This document shows positions 1-10,428 of a stretch of DNA of 64,000 nucleotides, piece after piece. Under the pieces are notes generated by a model. It ran no database searches. It was not told the DNA's origin and was given only the letters and a program-made list of their open reading frames with translations. Made by a program: the position numbers and the translations under genes. This stretch comes from Paraburkholderia gardini (GTDB lineage: Bacteria; Pseudomonadota; Gammaproteobacteria; Burkholderiales; Burkholderiaceae): NCBI RefSeq assembly GCF_907164575.1, contig NZ_CAJQYY010000006.1, positions 62,001 through 126,000 on the forward strand, read 5' to 3'. Each line of letters begins with the position of its first letter. The stretch's first letter is position 1.

Positions 1-53
1 CGCCTCGCAAGGTGCCCGCGCCGTTGCGCGACGCAGGCCGTACGCCTTGTGTG

Positions 54-1976
54 TCATGACGACTTGCGTACGCGCAGATACCAGTCGCACAGGAGCCGCA
101 CCTGCTTCGGTGTGTATCCCTTCGCGACCATCCGGTTGACGAAGTCCTCGTGCTTGCGCTGTTCCTCCGCCGATCCCTTCGCATTGAACGAGATGACCGG
201 CAAAAGTTCTTCCGTGTTCGAGAACATCTTCTTTTCGATCACGACACGCAGTTTCTCGTAGCTGATCCAGGCCGGATTTTTCCCGGCATTCGCAGCACGC
301 GCGCGCAGCACGAAATTGACGATCTCGTTGCGAAAGTCCTTCGGGTTGCTGATACCCGCGGGCTTTTCGATCTTCTCCAGTTCGGCGTTGAGCGCGGCAC
401 GGTCGAAGCTCTCGCCGGTATCGTGATCGCGGAACTCCTGATCCTGGATCCAGAAGTCCGCATACGTCACATAGCGATCGAAGATGTTCTGCCCGTACTC
501 GGAATACGACTCCAGATAAGCGGTCTGGATTTCCTTGCCGATAAACTCCGCGTAGCGCGAGGCCAGCACGTCCTTCACGAACGACAGATACTTCTGCTCC
601 GTTTCCGGCGGGAACTGCTCGCGTTCGATCTGCTGTTCCAGCACGTACATCAGATGCACCGGATTCGCCGCGATTTCCGTCGAATCGAAGTTGAACACGC
701 GCGAGAGAATCTTGAACGCGAAACGGGTCGACACACCCGTCATGCCTTCGTCGACGCCGGCGAAATCTCGATACTCCTGGAACGATTTGGCTTTCGGATC
801 GGTGTCCTTCAGATTTTCGCCGTCGTACACCTGCATCTTCGAAAAGAGGCTCGAGTTCTCCGGTTCGTGCAGACGCGTCAGCACCGAGAACTGCGACATC
901 ATCTTCAACGTGCCCGGTGCGCATACCGCGTTCGACAGCGACGAATTGCGGATCAACTTTTCGTAGATCTTCATTTCTTCGCCGTAGCGCAGGCAGTACG
1001 GCACCTTCACGACGAAGATACGATCGAGCAGCGCTTCGTTGTTGCGGTTGTTGCGGAACGCCTTCCATTCCGACTCGTTCGAGTGGGCGAGGATGATGCC
1101 GTCGAACGGGATCGCGCCGAAGCCTTCCGTGCCCTTGAAGTTGCCTTCCTGCGTTGCAGTGAGCAGCGGGTGCAGCACCTTGATCGGTGCCTTGAACATT
1201 TCGACGAATTCGAGCAGGCCCTGGTTCGCGAGACACAGGCCACCGGAATAGCTGTATGCGTCAGCGTCGTCCTGTGCGTACTGTTCGAGCTTGCGAATGT
1301 CGACCTTGCCGACGAGCGAGGAAATGTCCTGATTGTTTTCGTCGCCCGGTTCGGTTTTGGCAATACCGATCTGCCGGAGAATCGACGGGAAGCGACGCAC
1401 AACGCGGAACTTGCGGATGTCGCCGTTATATTCGTGAAGGCGTTTGACGGCCCACGGACTGAGAATGGTTTTGAGGTAGCGGCGTGGAATACCGTACTGT
1501 TCTTCGAGGATCGGACCGTCCTCGTCGTAATCGAAAAGCCCGAGCGGCGATTCGTTCACGGGCGACCCCTTGATCGCATAGAACGGCACACGTTCGGCCA
1601 GTTGTTTCAGACGTTCCGCAATCGACGACTTGCCGCCGCCGACCGGCCCAAGCAGATACAGGATCTGCTTCTTTTCCTCGAGCCCCTGAGCCGAGTGCCG
1701 GAAATACGCGACCACCTGCTCGATCACTTCTTCCATTCCGTAGAACTCACGGAACGCGGGGTATACCTTGATCACCTTGTTCGCGAAGATACGCGACGTA
1801 CGCGGATCGTTACGGGTGTCGATCTGTTCGGGTTCCCCGATAGCTGTCAACATGCGTTCGCCCGCAGTGGCGTACGCGGCGGGATTGTCTTTGCAGAGCG
1901 CGAGATACTCCTCGAGCGAGAGTTCATCCTCCCGGGTTTTCTCGAAGCGGGTCGCGAAACTGCCGTAGATATCCAT
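54..1976 (-). CDS. prkA: PrkA/YeaG-family serine protein kinase
   Basis: A 640-residue protein of the size of PrkA (YeaG), a cytoplasmic AAA-type serine kinase linked to nutrient stress. A Walker A loop GPVGGGKSS lies at residues 110-118 inside an N-terminal AAA domain, and the C-terminal third is the helical PrkA C-terminal region. The ATG follows a strong AGGAGG, which fixes the start. In related bacteria prkA heads an operon with yeaH (DUF444) and spoVR; these would lie beyond base 1 on the same strand, and only 53 bases remain here, so that is inference. No defect is visible. Confidence 0.95.
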   Translation of the reverse strand: MDIYGSFATRFEKTREDELSLEEYLALCKDNPAAYATAGERMLTAIGEPEQIDTRNDPRTSRIFANKVIKVYPAFREFYGMEEVIEQVVAYFRHSAQGLEEKKQILYLLGPVGGGKSSIAERLKQLAERVPFYAIKGSPVNESPLGLFDYDEDGPILEEQYGIPRRYLKTILSPWAVKRLHEYNGDIRKFRVVRRFPSILRQIGIAKTEPGDENNQDISSLVGKVDIRKLEQYAQDDADAYSYSGGLCLANQGLLEFVEMFKAPIKVLHPLLTATQEGNFKGTEGFGAIPFDGIILAHSNESEWKAFRNNRNNEALLDRIFVVKVPYCLRYGEEMKIYEKLIRNSSLSNAVCAPGTLKMMSQFSVLTRLHEPENSSLFSKMQVYDGENLKDTDPKAKSFQEYRDFAGVDEGMTGVSTRFAFKILSRVFNFDSTEIAANPVHLMYVLEQQIEREQFPPETEQKYLSFVKDVLASRYAEFIGKEIQTAYLESYSEYGQNIFDRYVTYADFWIQDQEFRDHDTGESFDRAALNAELEKIEKPAGISNPKDFRNEIVNFVLRARAANAGKNPAWISYEKLRVVIEKKMFSNTEELLPVISFNAKGSAEEQRKHEDFVNRMVAKGYTPKQVRLLCDWYLRVRKSS

Positions 1977-2620
1977 GCTACCTCCTCGCCGAAGTCTAGA
2001 CCGATGTCGTGCGCGGCGCGCTAATCGGAAACAACATCGCTCGAATTCATCCTAAACCCTTTTAAATTTTTTTTCACGAACTACGTTGCGAAAATCGGCC
2101 CGCAACGGCGTCGTTACATTCGTCCCCTGGAAAAGCCATTTCGGGTCACCTACAATCTTCCGTCACACACAACGGTCCTGCGACCCCCAACGCAGCATTC
2201 GAATACGGCGCTATCGCTGACATTCGTGCTGTCGATACAGCATAAACGTTCTTCGGCCGCACAATCGCAAGCACGCGATGACGCTAATGTCTGCACACGC
2301 ACATTACGCATGCGACTCATGTGCGCGCAACCACATTCACCCGCGACGCATCGTGTCCGCGCTTCACCGATCCGTGCCTCCGGCACTGCTTCTTTCCCTC
2401 AACGCGCGATCGGGGTGAATGGTGCACATAAACAGGTTTACGGCAGCTACAGGCACGCGCTGCAACTGGATGCAGTGCCTGTTACTTTTTCGCATGACGG
2501 AGTGTGTAACAGAGAGAAGGTGCGCGAGCGCGCATTGCAGCGCGTCGCGAGACGGGGCGGATCCTGGCACCCCGGATTCAAGGCACGTTCAAGGCACCTA
2601 TAAGGCCCGCTTGAGGGCCC
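1977..2620. other. Intergenic region upstream of prkA, no gene
   Basis: 644 bases with no convincing coding sequence. The part nearest prkA (about 2040-2080) holds a run of A/T and is the likely promoter area, but I find no clear -35/-10 or -24/-12 pair. A GTTGCG/CGCAAC inverted repeat with a 10-base spacer sits at 2085-2106. Two near-identical copies of an 11-base unit (TTCAAGGCACG/C) lie in tandem around 2578-2599. A short hairpin around 2599-2624 overlaps the hydratase stop codon and lacks a T run. Confidence 0.5.
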
Positions 2621-3382
2621 TTATGTCAGGACGATATCCACTTCACCGAGGCCGTAAATGCGCCCATGCACGGTGCCCGGCTGTTCGATGCGGTGGGCGC
2701 CGACGTACGTGCCGGTGGTGATGGTCCACTCAGGCTCGATTGCGATACCCATGGCAGCGCAATGGTTAACGAACCAGACGAGCAGTTCGCGCGGATCGCC
2801 GGCCGGATTACCGGTCGACCCGGGTACGAGCGACGCACCGTTGAAGGTCAGATCCAGTTCGGGCGAAACGAAGTCGAACGTGCGCGCAACGCCCGCGTAA
2901 GGCACGGACTGACCGGTAATGAGCGCGCCGTTGTTCTGCGCATCGGCCAGTTGCGCGAGCGGTGCGACCTCGGGCCAGTCCGCAAAGCGGCTGTCGACGA
3001 TCTCGATGGCGGGCAGCACGGTACCGACACGCGCGAGCACCTCGTCGCGCGCATAGGCGACGTTGCGTGGCTCGATCGGTTCGGTGAAGCGAAAGGCGAT
3101 CTCCAGTTCCAGCAACACGCGAAAGAACCCGCTGTGGGCGACGCTCGCGGGCGAGGCGATGACGCAGGGCGCTGGAATCGGGGCGCCCGAGGCGGCCGCG
3201 CCGGGGCTCTTCGCGCCGATTTTCCAGCCGCCCGTGGTGGTGCCCAGTCCAGCGATGACGGCCTGCTGGATCGCGTAGGCGCTGGCCGCATCGGGTGGCA
3301 GGCTGTCCAGTGACAGCCCTTCGACCGGGCGATGCTGCTGGCGCGCTTTCACGAGGCGTGTGGCGAGGTCGTATTGCGTCAT
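2621..3382 (-). CDS. 2-keto-4-pentenoate hydratase family protein
   Basis: 253 residues, the normal size for the MhpD/FAH-superfamily hydratases that add water to 2-hydroxypenta-2,4-dienoate in meta-cleavage pathways of aromatics. The metal-binding ELEIAF motif is at residues 92-97 (E92, E94), the second acidic site is IEIVD at 126-130, and the ADAQNNG stretch is at 147-153. GGAAGGGA precedes the ATG. It stands alone: no aldolase or acetaldehyde dehydrogenase of a meta-cleavage pathway lies beside it, so the physiological substrate is open; related decarboxylases in this superfamily are the main alternative. Confidence 0.85.
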   Translation of the reverse strand: MTQYDLATRLVKARQQHRPVEGLSLDSLPPDAASAYAIQQAVIAGLGTTTGGWKIGAKSPGAAASGAPIPAPCVIASPASVAHSGFFRVLLELEIAFRFTEPIEPRNVAYARDEVLARVGTVLPAIEIVDSRFADWPEVAPLAQLADAQNNGALITGQSVPYAGVARTFDFVSPELDLTFNGASLVPGSTGNPAGDPRELLVWFVNHCAAMGIAIEPEWTITTGTYVGAHRIEQPGTVHGRIYGLGEVDIVLT

Positions 3383-3559
3383 GTAGGTCCCTTCCAGGCA
3401 CGCTATCGCGCTTGATTGTGATTGACGACGTGTTCACTGCGTTGCAGTGGCATGATGCCCTGGACGGGCCCACCCATTCATGCCGCGAGAGCAACCTTCG
3501 CGCCCGACAATGTACCGGAAGCGCGTCGATCCTGGGTCACCTCATTATTCTGAATGGCG

Positions 3560-3605
3560 AAAAAAAGACCGTGATGGCCGGCACAAACCAGCAACCACGG
3601 TCTTT
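3560..3605 (-). terminator. Rho-independent terminator of the chemoreceptor gene
   Basis: Perfect 10-base arms AAAGACCGTG (3564-3573) and CACGGTCTTT (3596-3605) separated by 22 bases. Read on the minus strand, the stem is followed by seven T. It lies about 50 bases after the chemoreceptor stop codon. Confidence 0.8.
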
Positions 3606-3654
3606 CGAGGGGACCTGCATGCGCCGCCGCCACGCTGCGGCAGCGCCGTGTTCT

Positions 3655-5400
3655 TCAGAAGGTTTCCCAGTCCTTGTCGCTGCCCGCTACTGCTACGGCC
3701 ATGGCCGCGGCACGCGGTGCCGCGGCCAGCGCCGGTGCGGCGCTGGCGGGTCTCGCCGGCGTCGCCGGTGCCGCCCGGGCCACTTTGCTGGCTGGCACCG
3801 CCGTCGCCCGATGCACCGGCTTGCGTGCCGCGGCCACGACGCCCGATCCTGCCGGGCCATCTTCCAGATGAAATACGGAGACGGCCGTGCGCAGCCTGCC
3901 CGCCTGATCTTCCAGCGACTGCGCTGCGGCCGCTGCTTCCTCGACGAGCGCCGCGTTCTGCTGGGTCGCTTCGTCCATCTGCGTCACGGCTCGCGCGACC
4001 TGGTCAATGCCGCTGCTCTGCTCTTCCGAGGCCGCGGCGATTTCGCCCATGATATCGGTCACACGCTGCACCGCACCGATGATCTCGGTCATCGTGCGGC
4101 CCGCCTCGTCCACGAGCGCCGAGCCCGACTGCACGCGTTCCACCGACGTATCGATCAGCTCCTTGATTTCCCTGGCTGCCGCCGACGAACGTTGTGCAAG
4201 GCTGCGCACCTCGCCTGCCACGACCGCGAACCCGCGCCCTTCCTCGCCCGCGCGGGCCGCTTCGACGGCCGCGTTCAGCGCCAGGATGTTGGTCTGGAAC
4301 GCGATCCCTTCGATGATCGAGATGATGTCGGCGATCTTCGTCGAGCTCTGGTTGATGTCGCCCATCGTGCCGACGACCTGCCCGACCACCGCATTACCCC
4401 GGTTCGCGATCTCCGACGCGTTGGCGGCCAGCGCGCTTGCCTGGCGGGCATTGTCGGCGTTCTGCTTGACGGTGCCCGTGAGCTCTTCCATGCTCGCCGC
4501 CGTTTCCTGCAGCGCCGAAGCCTGCTCTTCCGTACGCGAGGACAGGTCGATATTGCCGGCGGCGATCTGGCGCGTCGCCGTGGCGATCGATTCGCTGCCG
4601 GCGCGCACCGAGCGCACGGTCTCGATCAGGCTGCGCTGCATCCGGCCGACGCCTTCGAGCAGCTGGCCCATCTCATCGCGTGAACGCACCACAATCGGGC
4701 GCCGCAGGTCGCCTGCGGCGATTGCGTCGAAATGTCCGATGGCTTCGCCAAGCGGGCGGGCAATGGCGCCGCGCAGCGTAATGTACGAAAAGAACGCTGC
4801 CAGCAAGCCGGCGACAATCGCCACCGCGGTCACGATGCGAAACGTCGCGAAGCTCGACTGCGCGGCGTCGTAGCCGTCCTTCGCCTGGTTGAACTGGAGC
4901 TTGCCGAGCGTCTCATCGGCGGCCGACAGTTCGACGTGCGCAGCCTGCAGCTGTTTGGCCAGATCGAGAAGCTTTGCCTGGTCGCCGGCTGTGACCGCCG
5001 CGGCGAACGCATCTGCGACCTGATATTCGGCTGCGCGCTTGACGACGACATCCTGGGCGAGGCGGTCTTCCTCGGGTCCACGCGGCAGGTCCATGTATTT
5101 CTTCCACGCGTCTTTCGATATCGAGCGCATCAGACGCGCGCGCTCGAGGGTCTTGAGCGCGTCCGGCGTGCCGATCTGGAAGGCGGAGCGGTCGAGCGCG
5201 AGACGCTCGCGCGCGACATACAGTTCAGCGGTGCCGATATTCTTCGCGCTCGGCATCTGGTCGGTGAACGTGCTGCGATAGGCGTCGTTCGCCTCGCTCA
5301 TGCCGGAAAGACCGAGTATGCCAATAGCGATCGACAGCGCGGCGAGAAACGCCATCGTCAAACCGATGCGCGCCTTGATGGTGATGCCCTTGTTCAACAT
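3655..5400 (-). CDS. Methyl-accepting chemotaxis protein with C-terminal CheR tether
   Basis: 581 residues from the ATG at 5400, which follows GGGAAGAAG; an upstream in-frame ATG would add 15 hydrophilic residues and is less likely. TM1 is about residues 12-32, a helical periplasmic domain (four-helix-bundle type) spans about 35-185, TM2 about 189-209, then a HAMP domain and the signalling hairpin with the conserved [20 protein letters not shown] tip. After an Ala/Pro-rich linker the protein ends KDWETF, matching the NWETF pentapeptide with which Tar-type receptors recruit CheR and CheB. No chemotaxis gene is adjacent; ligand unknown. Confidence 0.95.
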   Translation of the reverse strand: MLNKGITIKARIGLTMAFLAALSIAIGILGLSGMSEANDAYRSTFTDQMPSAKNIGTAELYVARERLALDRSAFQIGTPDALKTLERARLMRSISKDAWKKYMDLPRGPEEDRLAQDVVVKRAAEYQVADAFAAAVTAGDQAKLLDLAKQLQAAHVELSAADETLGKLQFNQAKDGYDAAQSSFATFRIVTAVAIVAGLLAAFFSYITLRGAIARPLGEAIGHFDAIAAGDLRRPIVVRSRDEMGQLLEGVGRMQRSLIETVRSVRAGSESIATATRQIAAGNIDLSSRTEEQASALQETAASMEELTGTVKQNADNARQASALAANASEIANRGNAVVGQVVGTMGDINQSSTKIADIISIIEGIAFQTNILALNAAVEAARAGEEGRGFAVVAGEVRSLAQRSSAAAREIKELIDTSVERVQSGSALVDEAGRTMTEIIGAVQRVTDIMGEIAAASEEQSSGIDQVARAVTQMDEATQQNAALVEEAAAAAQSLEDQAGRLRTAVSVFHLEDGPAGSGVVAAARKPVHRATAVPASKVARAAPATPARPASAAPALAAAPRAAAMAVAVAGSDKDWETF

Positions 5401-5613
5401 GCTTCTTCCCGTATGCCATCGAATGAGAACTGGCATGCGCGACACCTGGATTCGCCGCGCACACGTTTGCTCCGGCGTAGATCCGTCGCTCTGGACGTGT
5501 TTACGGCACCCCTGAACAGGACTTGAAGTTTTTATATTGTCTGACTAATGCTGCGATGCATCGAGGTATAAATTACAAATAGCTGTCATCCGGGTTCCCG
5601 CCTGTCAGACTGG

Positions 5614-6540
5614 TTAACCCGTCATTTCCGCCTGATATGGAATCGAAGGCTGTGCGCCTTCACGCGTGACCGAGAGCGCCGCGGCCCGCTGCGCGAACCG
5701 GATCGCCGCGTCGACCGGCGCACCGGCTGCGAGTTGCGCCGCGAAGCCGCCGATGAACGTGTCGCCTGCTGCTGTCGTATCGACAGCGTTCACCTTCGGC
5801 GCGGCGTAGTACGCGGATTCACCGTTTTCCAGCGCCACGTGGACGCCCTGCGCACCCAGTGTAACGAGCACGTTGCGCGCGCCCGCCTGGCGCAGCGCCG
5901 CCGCGGCCACGGCAGCCTCGTCGGGCGTGCTGGCCGGCAGGCCAGTCAGTGTCGTCGCTTCGAGTTCGTTCGGAATCAGGTAATCGATGAGCTGAAACCA
6001 GTCGGACGGCAATGGTCCGACAGCCGGCGCCGGATTCAGGATGACGGTCTTGCCCATGCGCCGCGCCGTCGCAAGGGCTGCCTTGACGGTCTCAGGTGGC
6101 GTTTCCAGCTGGCATACGACGACATCCGCGGCGGCCAGCGCCGCTTCGTGGCGCGTGATGCTTGCCGGTGTGACTTCGCCGTTGCTGCCGGCCACGATCA
6201 CGATCGCGTTCTGGCTGCCGTCGTCGACGATGATGAGCGCGACGCCGGTGGACGTGGAGTCGCTGGTTTCGAGCGCCGCGCAGTCGATGCCCTCGGTTTC
6301 GAGGCCGGCGCGCAGCTGCGCGCCGTTCGCGTCGGCGCCGACACAGCCGATCATCGCGACCTGCGCGCCGAGCCGCGCCGCGGCGACGGCCTGATTGCCG
6401 CCCTTGCCGCCCGCGACCTGCGCGAAGGCGTGTCCGGCGAGTGTCTCGCCCGGCCGCGGCAGACGCGGCGCCCGCGCGACGAGATCCATGTTCAGGCTGC
6501 CCATCACGGCAACCCGGCCGCGCGTTGCTGCTATTGCCAC
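5614..6540 (-). CDS. rbsK: Ribokinase
   Basis: PfkB-family sugar kinase that phosphorylates D-ribose to ribose-5-phosphate. I chose the GTG at 6540 because AAGGAGAGGG lies just upstream and the resulting 308 residues match the family length; an upstream ATG at 6597 would overlap rbsR and add 19 atypical residues. The N-terminal motif GSLNMDL, the glycine-rich GGKGGNQA and the C-terminal DTTAAGDTF signature (anion hole and catalytic Asp) are present. It is the last gene of the rbs operon, 53 bases after rbsR. Confidence 0.95.
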   Translation of the reverse strand: MAIAATRGRVAVMGSLNMDLVARAPRLPRPGETLAGHAFAQVAGGKGGNQAVAAARLGAQVAMIGCVGADANGAQLRAGLETEGIDCAALETSDSTSTGVALIIVDDGSQNAIVIVAGSNGEVTPASITRHEAALAAADVVVCQLETPPETVKAALATARRMGKTVILNPAPAVGPLPSDWFQLIDYLIPNELEATTLTGLPASTPDEAAVAAAALRQAGARNVLVTLGAQGVHVALENGESAYYAAPKVNAVDTTAAGDTFIGGFAAQLAAGAPVDAAIRFAQRAAALSVTREGAQPSIPYQAEMTG

Positions 6541-6593
6541 TTCCCTCTCCTTCAGTCGTTCAGAATCGCGGCGCCGCGCGATAACCCGTGTGT

Positions 6594-7643
6594 TCAAAGG
6601 TTGCCCGTATGGTTGCCGGCCGCGGCGTGACGGCGCGATGCGCTCATGAACGCCGAAGTCGACTCGCGGATGATCAGCCGCGGCGCGACGACGCGCCGGC
6701 GGGTCGGCGCGTCGGTGGCGCCCGTGATGCGTTCGAGCAGCGTCTGCGCGGCCATGTCGCCAAGCGCGCGCACCGATTGTCCGACCGTCGAAAGCGCCGG
6801 ATACGTGAAGCGTCCCAGTTCGATATCGTCGAAACCGATGATCGAGCAGTCGCGCGGCACGCTGATACCGCGCTCGGCCGCGGCGCGCAGCGCGCCGATA
6901 CCCATCATGTCGTTGCCCGCGAAAATCGCGCTTGGGGCCACCGTGTTGAACAGCTGGCTCGCTGCGCGATGCCCGCCCATCCCCGAAAAATCGCTTTCGA
7001 CGATCGCGCCCGATGGAATCTCGATGCCGCGCTCCGTCATCGCGCGGATGAAGCCGTGCACGCGCATCGCGCTCACCGCGGTCGCGACGGGGCCTGTAAT
7101 GCAGCCGACCCGTGCATGGCCCAGTTCGAGCAGATGCCGCGTCGCCAGATAGGCGCCCTTTTCATGGTCGATCTGAACCAGATCGGCGTTGAGCCCTTCG
7201 ATGTTGCGATCGACGACCACGAGCGGCTCACGCGCGTCGGCAAGACTCTGCGCGAGCACGGAGTCGTCGCCGGCAGAGGCGATGATCAACCCGTCGATCC
7301 GCTTTTCCTGCAGCACGCGCAGGTAGTTGCGCTGCTTCGCGGGATCGTCGTCGGAATTGCAGAAGAACACGCAGTAGCCGTTGCGCGCGCAACCGTCCTC
7401 GACGCCGCGCGCAAGCTCCGCGAAATACGGATTCGTGCTGTTCGGCACCACGAGACCGATTGTCGCGGTCGCGCGCGCCTTCAGCGAGCGTGCAACCGCC
7501 GACGGCACATAGTGCAGCTGGCTGATCGCACGCTCTACCTTCGCGCGCACGTCGGCCGACACCGGCCGCGAATTGTTGACCACATGCGACACCGTCGTAA
7601 ACGACACGCCGGCCACGGCCGCCACATCCTTGATCGTCGCCAT
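6594..7643 (-). CDS. rbsR: LacI-family ribose operon repressor
   Basis: 349 residues. The LacI helix-turn-helix is at residues 3-22 (ATIKDVAAVAGVSFTTVSHV), followed by the hinge helix ending PSAVARSLKA and a periplasmic-binding-protein-like effector domain. The sequence is embedded between rbsC and rbsK, so it very probably senses ribose (or its phosphate) and acts on the palindrome in front of rbsB at 11789-11802. AGGAACGGG precedes the ATG. The assignment as RbsR rests on context plus family; purR-like paralogues are the alternative. Confidence 0.92.
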   Translation of the reverse strand: MATIKDVAAVAGVSFTTVSHVVNNSRPVSADVRAKVERAISQLHYVPSAVARSLKARATATIGLVVPNSTNPYFAELARGVEDGCARNGYCVFFCNSDDDPAKQRNYLRVLQEKRIDGLIIASAGDDSVLAQSLADAREPLVVVDRNIEGLNADLVQIDHEKGAYLATRHLLELGHARVGCITGPVATAVSAMRVHGFIRAMTERGIEIPSGAIVESDFSGMGGHRAASQLFNTVAPSAIFAGNDMMGIGALRAAAERGISVPRDCSIIGFDDIELGRFTYPALSTVGQSVRALGDMAAQTLLERITGATDAPTRRRVVAPRLIIRESTSAFMSASRRHAAAGNHTGNL

Positions 7644-7816
7644 AACCCGTTCCTCTCCTGCTCGTTCTTGTTGCTGACCGGTCTGTCACGCAATGCGTTC
7701 GCGCATGCGCGCCGGCTTTCTCAATCGATGACTGGCCCCAGTTTCATTTTGCTTCGACTGCTACTGCTACTGCCTTTACCACCCCACCTGCAACTCGCCC
7801 CGTCTGCGCCTTCGCG

Positions 7817-8836
7817 TCACGCCTTGCGTTTGCGACGGCTGCGATACGTATCGAGCACGACCGCGACCACGATCACCGACCCGGTGATGATGCGCTTGGT
7901 CGGCTCGTTCGCGCCGATCTGCGCCAGCCCGGCCGCCAGCACCGAGATGATCAACACACCGAAAAACGTGCTGATCACGGAACCGCGCCCGCCCATCAGG
8001 CTCGTCCCGCCGATCACCACGGCGGCGATCACCTGCAGTTCGAGCCCGACGCCCGCGTTCGGATCCGCCGCTTCGAGCCGTGAAATCTGGAACAGCGCCG
8101 CCAGCCCCGACAGCGCGCCCATCAACGCGAACACGATGATCTTGTAGGGTCGCGGATTGACGCCCGCGAGCCGCACCGCTTCCTCGTTCGTGCCGATGCC
8201 GACCAGATAGCGTCCGAACACGGTGCGCGTGAGCACGAACTGCGCGACGATCATCACCGCCACCGCGATCAGGAAGGCCGGCGAGATGCCGACGGCGATC
8301 GGATTCGACAGAAAGTCGAAGGCGTCGCCGATGTAGGCCGTGCGCGAATTCGTCATCTGGTACGCGAGGCCGCGCGCGGCTTCCAGCACGCCCAGCGAGA
8401 CGATAAACGACGGAATCCGCCAGCCGACCGTGACCGCGCCCGTCACCGTGCCCGTCAGCGCGGCGGCCGCGAGGCCGATCAGCGCGGCGGGAAACGCTGC
8501 CCAGCCCCATTTCAATGCGGCGACGCTCACCACCGAGGCGCCCAGCGCGAGCACCGAGCCCACCGACAGGTCGATGCCCGCGATGATCAGCACGAACGTC
8601 ATGCCGACCGACATCACGACGAGATCGGGAATCTGGTTGGCGATCGTGATGAACGTCTCGTACGTCAGGAAATGCGCGCTCAGCACCGAGAACAGCGCGA
8701 TCATCGCCAGCAGCGCGCCGGCCAGCCCCAGGTAATTCGAAACGCCAAGGCGCGTCCCGGCTGGCCTGCCGGCCGGAACCGGCGCCGATGGATCGTCCGG
8801 CGGCGCGGCGTGCGGCGGGTTCGTCAGGTTTGTCAT
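7817..8836 (-). CDS. rbsC: Ribose ABC transporter permease
   Basis: 339 residues from the ATG at 8836, with eight to ten hydrophobic segments and the BPD_transp_2 pattern of sugar permeases (for example GGTSLMGGRGS near the C-terminal third). A GTG one codon earlier is possible. The ATG shares one base with the rbsA stop (TGATG), so translation is probably coupled. The N-terminal 40 residues are Pro/Ala-rich and cytoplasmic. It forms the inner-membrane channel for the RbsA ATPase. A 172-base gap separates it from rbsR. Confidence 0.94.
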   Translation of the reverse strand: MTNLTNPPHAAPPDDPSAPVPAGRPAGTRLGVSNYLGLAGALLAMIALFSVLSAHFLTYETFITIANQIPDLVVMSVGMTFVLIIAGIDLSVGSVLALGASVVSVAALKWGWAAFPAALIGLAAAALTGTVTGAVTVGWRIPSFIVSLGVLEAARGLAYQMTNSRTAYIGDAFDFLSNPIAVGISPAFLIAVAVMIVAQFVLTRTVFGRYLVGIGTNEEAVRLAGVNPRPYKIIVFALMGALSGLAALFQISRLEAADPNAGVGLELQVIAAVVIGGTSLMGGRGSVISTFFGVLIISVLAAGLAQIGANEPTKRIITGSVIVVAVVLDTYRSRRKRKA

Positions 8837-10428
8837 CACACACTCCCTGCTTCATTCGTTTCGGGCGCGTGGAGCAGCGCCTCGCGACTCCGGTAACCGG
8901 CGAACGCCGCTGCGAGCAGCGCGTCCTGCGACCAGTCGTCCCGGCTGAAAATGCCTGTCATCCGGCCCGCCGACATCACGCCGATCCGGTCGCAGATGAG
9001 CATCAGCTCGCGCAGGTCGCTCGACACCACGACGAGCGCCCGGCCCTCGCGCGCGAGGGCGCCCATCAGGCCGTAGATATCGAACTTCGCGCCGACATCG
9101 ATACCGCGCGTCGGTTCGTCGAACAGCAGCACCTTGCAGTCGCGCGCGAGCCAGCGGCCGATCACCACCTTCTGCTGGTTGCCGCCCGACAGCTCGCCAA
9201 CCGGTTGCGCGGGTCCGGCGCTGCGAATCCGCATCGCCTGGATCTGCTTCATCGCCAGCGCGTTTTCGCGTTTCGCGTCGACCACGCCATGACGCGCGAC
9301 GCTGCCGACGTTGCCAAGCGACACGTTCGCGGCAATCGGCAGCGGCAGCAGCAGGCCTTCACCCTTGCGGTCCTCGGTGATGAGCGCGATACCTGCGCGC
9401 ACCGCGTCGGCGGGCGTCGCGATCCGCAGCGGCACGGGCGCGGCGCCGGGCGTTGGCGCGAGCGATACCGTGCCGCGATCCTTCACGTCGGCGCCGTAAA
9501 TCAGCCGCATCAGTTCCGTGCGGCCCGCGCCGATCAACCCGCTCACGCCGAAAATCTCGCCGGCGCGAACCTCGAACGACACGTCGCGCACGACGTCGCC
9601 GCGGCCGATGCCCTCCACCTTAAGGAGCGGCGCGCCGATATTGCGCACGCCGAGGTCGATGCGCTCGCCGATCTCGCGGCCCACCATCAGCGTGACGATC
9701 TGGTCGCTCGTCAGGTTCGCCATCCGGTCCACATGCACCAGTTTGCCGTCGCGCAGGATCGCGACCCGCTCAGCAACACGAGCCAGTTCCTCGAGCCGGT
9801 GCGAGATGTAGACGAGTGCCACGCCACGCGCCTTCAGCCGTGCGATCTGCTCGAACAGCAGGTCGACTTCGCGTGAAGTCAGCATCGCGGTCGGTTCGTC
9901 GAGAATCAGCACGCGGCAGTCGCCGATCAGGTTGCGCGCGATCTCGACCATCTGCTGATGCCCGATGCCGAGTTCGCCGACGAGCGTGTCCGGGTCGATC
10001 GCATCGAGCCCGACCTGCGCCATCGCCCCGCGCGCGTTTTCGCGCAGTTTGCGGCGGTCGATCCAGCCGAGGCGCAGCAGCCCGCTTTGCGGCAGATGGT
10101 TCAGGAACAGGTTTTCCGCCACCGAGAGTGTCGGCAGCAGGTTCAGCTCCTGCATCACCATCCGTACGCCAAGCGCTTCCGCCGCGCTCCGGCTGGCGGG
10201 CGCGTACGCGCTGCCGCCGAGGCGCATCGTGCCGGTCGTCGGATCGACCAGTCCGCCGATGATTTTCGACAGCGTGCTCTTGCCTGCACCGTTCTCGCCG
10301 GTGAGCGCCAGCACCTCGCCTGCATGCAGGTCGAGGTCGACGTTGGCGAGCACCGGTTCGACATACGTCTTGCCGATACCGGTGACGGATAAAATGGCCG
10401 GCTGTGCTTCGTGAGCAGTCAGATCCAT
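8836..10428 (-). CDS. rbsA: Ribose ABC transporter ATP-binding protein
   Basis: 530 residues from the ATG at 10428 (AGGATTGCG just before it); an upstream ATG at 10470 would add 14 basic residues. Two fused ATPase domains, as in RbsA/MglA: the first has Walker A GENGAGKST and Walker B LILDEPTA; the second has the degenerate loop GLIGAGRTE, a good signature SGGNQQK and LLFDEPTRGID. Such asymmetry is normal for the family. Its stop overlaps the rbsC start. The gap of 356 bases to rbsB is unusually long for neighbouring operon genes. Confidence 0.95.
   Translation of the reverse strand: MDLTAHEAQPAILSVTGIGKTYVEPVLANVDLDLHAGEVLALTGENGAGKSTLSKIIGGLVDPTTGTMRLGGSAYAPASRSAAEALGVRMVMQELNLLPTLSVAENLFLNHLPQSGLLRLGWIDRRKLRENARGAMAQVGLDAIDPDTLVGELGIGHQQMVEIARNLIGDCRVLILDEPTAMLTSREVDLLFEQIARLKARGVALVYISHRLEELARVAERVAILRDGKLVHVDRMANLTSDQIVTLMVGREIGERIDLGVRNIGAPLLKVEGIGRGDVVRDVSFEVRAGEIFGVSGLIGAGRTELMRLIYGADVKDRGTVSLAPTPGAAPVPLRIATPADAVRAGIALITEDRKGEGLLLPLPIAANVSLGNVGSVARHGVVDAKRENALAMKQIQAMRIRSAGPAQPVGELSGGNQQKVVIGRWLARDCKVLLFDEPTRGIDVGAKFDIYGLMGALAREGRALVVVSSDLRELMLICDRIGVMSAGRMTGIFSRDDWSQDALLAAAFAGYRSREALLHAPETNEAGSV

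Noticed and set aside
150..2024. Long plus-strand open frame opposite prkA
   Set aside because: It mirrors codon bias of the real minus-strand gene, is Arg/His/Val-rich in the manner of antisense frames in high-GC DNA, and has no ribosome site or family.
2599..2624. Terminator at the end of the hydratase gene
   Set aside because: The stem has a bulge, overlaps the stop codon and lacks a T run.
5400..5613. Sigma-28 promoter in front of the membrane chemoreceptor
   Set aside because: TAAA is present but the distal element matches the consensus poorly.
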